From positions 620,001-684,000 of the forward strand of contig JADILM010000001.1 in the NCBI GenBank assembly GCA_016617785.1: a DNA stretch of 64,000 bases, read 5' to 3'. The DNA comes from Sporobolomyces roseus (taxonomy: Eukaryota; Basidiomycota; Microbotryomycetes; Sporidiobolales; Sporidiobolaceae). The notes beneath the pieces were generated by a model that had not been told where the DNA came from, ran no database searches, and worked only from the letters and a program-made list of their open reading frames with translations. Of the stretch, positions 59,157-64,000 are shown piece after piece; position 1 is the stretch's first letter, and every line of letters begins with the position of its first letter. A program made the translations under genes and the position numbers.

Positions 59157-59959
59157 ATGGCTACTACACCTACTTCAGGGCTTCAATCAGCTCCTCCTGC
59201 TCCTCCAGTTCAAGCCCCACCTCCACGTTCCCCCATCACTTGTCATGGTACGCTACATGCTCTCCTCTATAGGATGCTCTTTACGTGTGAGCTGATTGAA
59301 AGCTGTCAATATATCCACACCCCTCTCGAATCGCTCTCATCAATCTCGAACCTTCACTCAACATCCTCTCTATTCAATTCCCTCAGTTCTCGATTCAACC
59401 TCAGGGAAACCTGCACCCGATATGCGAATTCGACTCGATCGTCTGAACCCTCAAACAGGTTTCGCTATTCAAGGACAGAGGTGCGCTTTTCCATTTCGTA
59501 TTTTCTCGTTTCCCTCCCTCCTCTCCCTCTCCCTCTCCTCTCTCGTCCTCTTCAATCATTCTCCTCGACTCACTCACTGATCTCTTCTCCTCACATAGCA
59601 TGACGGACAAAGATGGAAGGTGCAACAACCTGCTTTCTCCACAGACGGTCCTCGAAACCGGAATCTACAAGATCACGTTCTTTACAAGTGAATACTTCAC
59701 GCAAAGGGGCATCAAGAGTTTCTATCCATTTGTCGAAGTCCCGTTCAACGTGGACTCGCCCCAAGAACATTACCAGTACCTTTTCATTTCGCTACTTCTC
59801 GATTTTCGCGCTTACGGAACTTAATCGATGCTTCCATGCTCTAGTATACCTCTCCTGCTATCTCCCTATGCCTTCAGCTCTTACAGAGGAGTAAGCTCCT
59901 GTTTCTCTCGTCGCCGTCGGGAGCCTCCTCGCTGATATTCAATCATTTCGCAGTCCTGA
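59157..59959 (+). CDS. 5-hydroxyisourate hydrolase (transthyretin-like)
   Basis: Five exons (59157-59247, 59387-59480, 59599-59775, 59845-59890, 59954-59959) give 137 residues. After a Pro-rich N-terminal extension of about 25 residues, the family signature starts at TCHVLDSTSGKPA, continues with DKDGRCNNLL and FYPFVEVPFNV, and ends HIPLLLSPYAFSSYRGS. The terminal YRGS is the family hallmark. The final exon codes only for the last Ser and the stop. Known role: second step of urate breakdown, turning 5-hydroxyisourate to OHCU. Catalytic His, Arg and the C-terminal tetrapeptide are present. Confidence 0.94.
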
Positions 59960-60259
59960 AGAATTAGATTACGATCTCTCTCTCTCTCTCGACACCGCAG
60001 ATTCAGCTTTTGTTGCAAGTATAGATGTAATACGACGATCAGTGCCTGTCGCTATCGAATTCCGGAGTCGATCTTTTCGTTGTCGTCGGTCTCCATCGAT
60101 CTTCGTTTCTCTCGCTTTGCAAGCTCTCTCATTCCGATCCGTCTTCGAGCTGGATTCAGCGTCAAGCAGAGATATGTCGCGTGATGCTCGCGATGTCAAA
60201 TTCGAGTGACTCTGCGAAATGTAGCAACATTCGATCCGAATCTACAAAAAAAGGTTTCT
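59960..60259. other. convergent intergenic region, 300 bp
   Basis: Lies between the 3' ends of HIU hydrolase and the methyltransferase gene. No gene seen. Confidence 0.4.
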
Positions 60260-61472
60260 CTACTTCCTTCGCCAAACGACCATTTTCTCCCTTCCCTCGT
60301 GTCCTTCACTCTGCTTCGTCGGCGTCTCACAATATACCTTTCTGTAAATCGAGTAATCCGGTCTTCAGACACGACTGTAGTGAGACGTCGGAGAAAGGCA
60401 AAACTCACTCGAAATTCGAAGAGAGAACTTGATCGTAAGCTTCTTCCGAGACTGAATAAGGTGGACCTCCTTCACGATCTCCATCTATAGTACTAGCAAT
60501 CATCAGCTCGAGATTTTGAGCTAGCGAAGGAAGGAGAAGAGTCCGCACCGATTGGATATTGAAGAGTGATCAAAACACCATCTTTCCTGATCACTTCAGC
60601 GTATCGATCGCCCCATTTCTGTCTCCATGACGGAGGGATCGCGCAGAAGAAAGTGAAATCGTAGGCTAATGAGAAAGGCTCGTCGAGGGAGAAAGCGAAG
60701 AAATCGGCTGCTTGACTATCGAAGCGATGACAGTTCAGCAGCTGACGACAGGGGAAGGGGAAGTAGAGTGAGCGTACAATGTCACGTTTGAAGGAGCTCC
60801 AGAGAGGGATGAGTGGTGTTCTCTCGCGGCGTCAACAGCGGTTGAAGATAAATCCATTCCAATTGCGTCGATTCCTTTCGACGCGAAGAAGATCGCATCG
60901 TATCCCTGTTTGCGCTTCCTCAGTCGATCAGAGCGTCCTTCACAATGTACGATGTAAGGGTTCGGACATACCCTTCCACACCCAGCAACGAGAGCTTTCC
61001 CACTCTTTAGTGAATCCCACTCCATTCCCGTTTTCTCCCATTTCTCTTCGATGAGCTCCCTCAAGCTCGGTTGTACGTCCTTCATCTTTGAGTCCCACGG
61101 CGTAACATTGGACCTCCACGCGCCATCCCAAGCTCCTTCAGCAGCTACTCCTTGCGAGGGATCTTGAGAAATCAGTTCTCGGAGCTTGAGGATCTCGGCG
61201 GGCATTTGTGGGGCCATCTTGGAAAGGTATGAGTACTTGTGAGGGTCGTGGACGGTGTCAGGGGGAGTGGATTGAGAGAAAGGGAGAGGGGAAGGGAAAG
61301 AGACGAAGGTGGGGATCGAAGATGAGAACAAGCGACGAGCTTTGCGGTGTAGTCGAAGGGTGCGAAGTTGCTTGAGTAGAGCTAGGTATGCCAGCGCGAG
61401 AAGCGGAGTGATGAAAAGGATGGGAAGAGGCAACTTTTCGCAAGAATCCGAGTCGACTTTTAGATCTCGCAT
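60260..61472 (-). CDS. TPMT-like thiol methyltransferase with N-terminal membrane segment
   Basis: Five exons (61472-60972, 60905-60778, 60715-60549, 60484-60409, 60341-60260) give 317 residues. The SAM-binding site is LVAGCGRGYDAIFFASKG (motif I) followed by AIGMDLSSTAVDAA. The catalytic-domain end is EGREKMVVWRRK, as in fungal thiol/thiopurine methyltransferase-like proteins. The first 45 residues contain a hydrophobic stretch (LPLPILFITPLLALAYLALL), so it may be membrane-anchored or imported. An internal Met (MAPQMPAEILK, about residue 86) could give a soluble form. The exon 4-5 junction restores NFEKVYCETPTK. Substrate unknown. Confidence 0.85.
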
Positions 61473-61673
61473 GCTCTCCCGCCGTGTCAGACAGAGCAGA
61501 GAGACATGAAGGACACGGAAAGAGCGAAAGCGAGTCAGAAACGAAGCCCAGTTGGATTTCGCAGATCTGATTCTGACCTTGACTTTTCGTCTCTCGAATT
61601 TGCGCCTCTCGATCCTGATCGTAACGCTCGAGTATCGTGAAGCTTAAAGGAACCGGTCTGTGGAGTATCCTTC

Positions 61674-63216
61674 TCAAGCTGGAGGCAGGAACAAAGCCCA
61701 CAGAACGGTCGCGATGCTACCCCAAACGATCGAATACTGAACCCATCTCTTTCCCCATCTCCTTCTCCCTTCACCTTCACTCCCTTCTGACAGCAAAAGA
61801 TCCGCAGCATACCACCAGACAACAGGGTTTGGTATACACAGCCTGAGAATGATTTGAACGTGGGACGAAATGAGGAGGAGTAGAGTTGTCGCTGTGTGAA
61901 GGTGAATGAAGGGAAGGAGAGAGGGCGAGAGGAACGGTCGAGTTGGCGTAGATGGAGAGAGCGGGGAAGAGGGTAGGAGAGAAGAGGGTAGGAACGGAAG
62001 TGTTCGGGAGATGACGAGTCGAGGTTGGGAGGAATAGTAGGTGTAAGAAGCGGCGAAAGAGAGGAGGAGAACTGGGGAGGCGAGGAAGAAGTTTGGAAGT
62101 TGGAGTAAGGTCCAGTAGCGGAACGGTCCGACATCCCTGAGAAATGCGATGACTGAATCAGCTTGCGATCTGCAGAAAGCGAAATGAGGTAACCTTCACT
62201 CACCAGTAATGGCTCTGAATCCAACCGTAGCTGAATCCGAATGTCGATGAGCACCAGGACCGTGAGGTACCGGCAGGGGAGCAGTATTCTCGATAGGCGT
62301 AGGCTTGAAAAGCGAAGAATGGAGAGGCTGAAATGAGGGAGAGGACGGTTGTTTTGACGATTCCGCTTGCGAGGAGCTGTCCATCGATCAAGACTCTGAG
62401 TCAGTCCGGTACAGGCGGGTTCAAGGGTCGAAATAGTGCGAACCTGAATCAAAAACCGATTCTTCCGAAACGGTTCCTCGAGGATGTACCTCCAACCGAA
62501 GAATCCCAGTCCTATCACCGCACCCTGCGCTCTGAATGTCGATCCCAATGCGAAGAGTAAAGCTGCTGACAGGTTTTGTCGTCGAACGAACGCGAGCATA
62601 CCGGCGAAAGTGAAGAATGCAGCGAAAGGTTCGGTATAGGGAACGGCATGAAGGACTGCTCGAGCTGGAGCGAGGAGAAACAGTATTGAGGTAGCAAAGG
62701 AATGTTTCTGGGACGAAGAGAGACCAAGGGTCAACCTAAGAACTGGATTGTCAGCGAAATCAGGAAGAAGAGAAAAGAAAAGGCTCACTTGTTGAGCAAT
62801 ACTGCTGCCCCTGTCGTAGCGAACGTCGTGCTGATCATTCCAAATAAGACTGAATCCCCCACAGAAGCCTCTTTTGCGCCCTTGACCCATCTAAGCAGCT
62901 CTGCACCTCCTTTGAGTAATATCGGAAGACCTGGAGTGAAAGCCAATCGTTGTTCTTGCGTGTAGCCTTCCTTTGCGATCTCGAGGAAGTACACGGTATC
63001 CCATCTCACGAATGCTTGGCAGAATGGGTTGAGAGGGGAAGAGAGTCGGGCAGCTGAAGCATCGAAAGAGGGGAGGAAGGAATGAGTAGCGAGGAGAGCG
63101 AGAGAAGTGACCAGTCGTAGTAGGAGTGATAGTAAGACTATAGATAGTACGGGTCGATCCAGTAGAGCATATCTCGAGTATGATGTCGTCGACATGAAGC
63201 CAAAAACGAGTTTCAT
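61674..63216 (-). CDS. GPI18: GPI mannosyltransferase 2 (GPI18/PIG-V)
   Basis: Four exons (63216-62789, 62735-62444, 62376-62204, 62136-61674) give 451 residues. Family motifs: FVRWDTVYFLEIAKEGYTQEQ in the first lumenal loop (the Asp is the catalytic residue of this GT-C family), FTPGLP, PYTEPFAAFF, STFRAQG, and the C-terminal IPNPVVWWYAADLLL. Eight or more hydrophobic helices. Known role: adds the second mannose to the GPI precursor in the ER lumen. The start codon lies 68 bp from that of the divergent F-box/LRR-like gene. Confidence 0.94.
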
Positions 63217-63284
63217 CTTCTGAGTTGCTTCACTTCACTCACAATCTTCGGAACGCACTTAGGACGACTTCGAGATGTCACAAG
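63217..63284. promoter_or_regulatory. very short bidirectional promoter GPI18 / F-box-like gene
   Basis: 68 bp between the divergent start codons. Confidence 0.4.
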
Positions 63285-64000
63285 ATGCTATATGTGTCCC
63301 TACCGTAAGTCCCGGTATTCCTGTTGTACTCTCGAAGTGCAATCTCATCTTCCCTCTTTTTCTCAGGTTGATCGATTCTCACGAGATCTTGGACTGCATC
63401 TTCGACCACGCCTATCTCGGCTGGTTCGGGAAATGCGAAAGTCAGCCAATCTCGAAACGTCTTCTTCCCTTCCACCAGCGCGTCCTTCTTTACACTTTCT
63501 CTCCTCACAAATGGAAATCACTCCGTCTCTTCAACCGCGCCATCACTCGTGATCCGACAATGGTCATTCACATCAAGCGTGTGAATCTCGAGTACCTTCA
63601 CATCAAGAGCTGGGAAAGAGGACAGAAGGAAACACGACATGCGGAATCGCTCGCTTCCCTCCTTCGCTCGATTCGCAATGTGGAGGAAATCACATTTGCG
63701 CAGGATCCGAGCGAGATGGCTGTCGTATTCTGGGCCCAGGTCGACCAGCATTCACGTCTCTTCCCGAGGTTGCGTTCGCTAAAAGTGGAAATTCTCAACG
63801 AAGTCCACGGGACTAAAAGTGGAAATTCTCAACGAAGTCCACGGGACACGCTCGCCTACTACTGGACTCAGTCCTCTCCGACATCTTCACACCCTCACAG
63901 AGCTCACGGCTTCTTGGCCCTTCGCATCGACCATCTCTTCGACTCACATTGTTCACCTACCTCTCGTCAAAGAGCTTCACTTCGAAGGAGAAGGCGCTGG
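63285..64000 (+). CDS. F-box/LRR-like protein, partial and frameshifted
   Basis: Exon 1 (63285-63304) joins exon 2 (from 63367) to give MLYVSLPLIDSHEILDCIFDHAYL, where the Leu/Pro-Asp-Ile-Leu pattern resembles an F-box start, followed by LRR-like strands (RSIRNVEEITFAQD; FPRLRSLKVEILNEV). The frame runs cleanly to about 63810. There a 34-bp tandem duplication shifts it: the sequence after the second copy continues the LRR-like protein only in another frame (LRHLHTLTELTASWPF). The gene runs off the window. Either a recent disabling mutation or an assembly error. Confidence 0.5.
63781..63848. repeat. 34-bp perfect tandem duplication
   Basis: Two direct copies of a 34-bp unit starting AAAAGTGGAAATTCTC, back to back (63781-63814 and 63815-63848), differing only at the last base. 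34 is not a multiple of three, so the duplication breaks the reading frame of the gene it lies in. Confidence 0.9.

Noticed and set aside
1..64000. Biosynthetic gene cluster
   Set aside because: No polyketide, peptide or terpene synthase; the genes are mostly housekeeping and unrelated in function.

Overview
The window is nuclear DNA of an intron-dense fungus, most likely a basidiomycete. Nearly every gene is split by short introns of about 40-150 bp. Donors are GTRAGT, GTACGT or GTTCGT, branch sites are CTAAC/CTGAC-like, and exons of 5-22 nt occur. Intergenic gaps are short and genes lie on both strands. Serine/proline-rich proteins, a DUF6534-like 7-TM protein and lineage-specific orphans also fit a basidiomycete; I cannot fix the genus. 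Gene models were spliced by hand from the sequence. Unless an entry says otherwise, exon lengths were checked to keep frame across every junction.

Layout. 25-10965: ELP5 (Elongator), QCR6 (complex III hinge protein), a homocysteine S-methyltransferase, a Cys/His-rich orphan, TEN1 (telomere CST complex) and a MOV10-like SF1 helicase. 11181-25202: a SUL-type sulfate permease, NUP188, a DOMON-cytochrome b561 protein and GAB1/PIG-U. 25296-40291: an acyl-CoA dehydrogenase, two orphans, SPF31/DNAJC8, GUP1, TPA1/OFD1 and a secreted tannase/feruloyl esterase. 40783-42919: a hAT-like non-autonomous element carrying a second element inside it, each with its own target duplication. 43452-54902: an orphan, an EBP1/cdb4-type protein, a GST, AP-3 mu, eIF2B-beta (GCD7), another orphan and a fungal Hv1 proton channel. 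55273-64000: the 7-TM protein, a BED zinc-finger protein, HIU hydrolase, a TPMT-like methyltransferase, GPI18/PIG-V, and a partial F-box/LRR-like gene broken by a 34-bp tandem duplication.

The genes are a typical eukaryotic mixture, not an operon. Some share pathways. GAB1 and GPI18 both make GPI anchors, and GUP1 belongs to the family that remodels their lipids. The sulfate permease and the homocysteine methyltransferase are both in sulfur metabolism. NUP188, TPA1, GCD7, ELP5 and the EBP1-like protein serve nuclear transport and translation. Several head-to-head pairs share very small promoters, 65-144 bp between start codons.

The most noteworthy items are the Hv1 channel with a Glu where the human selectivity Asp aligns and a Lys as third gating charge, the nested transposons, a 5-nt micro-exon in TPA1, four GC-AG introns, and a set of orphan genes whose introns are all or nearly all phase 0. 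No rRNA, tRNA or CRISPR array was recognised.
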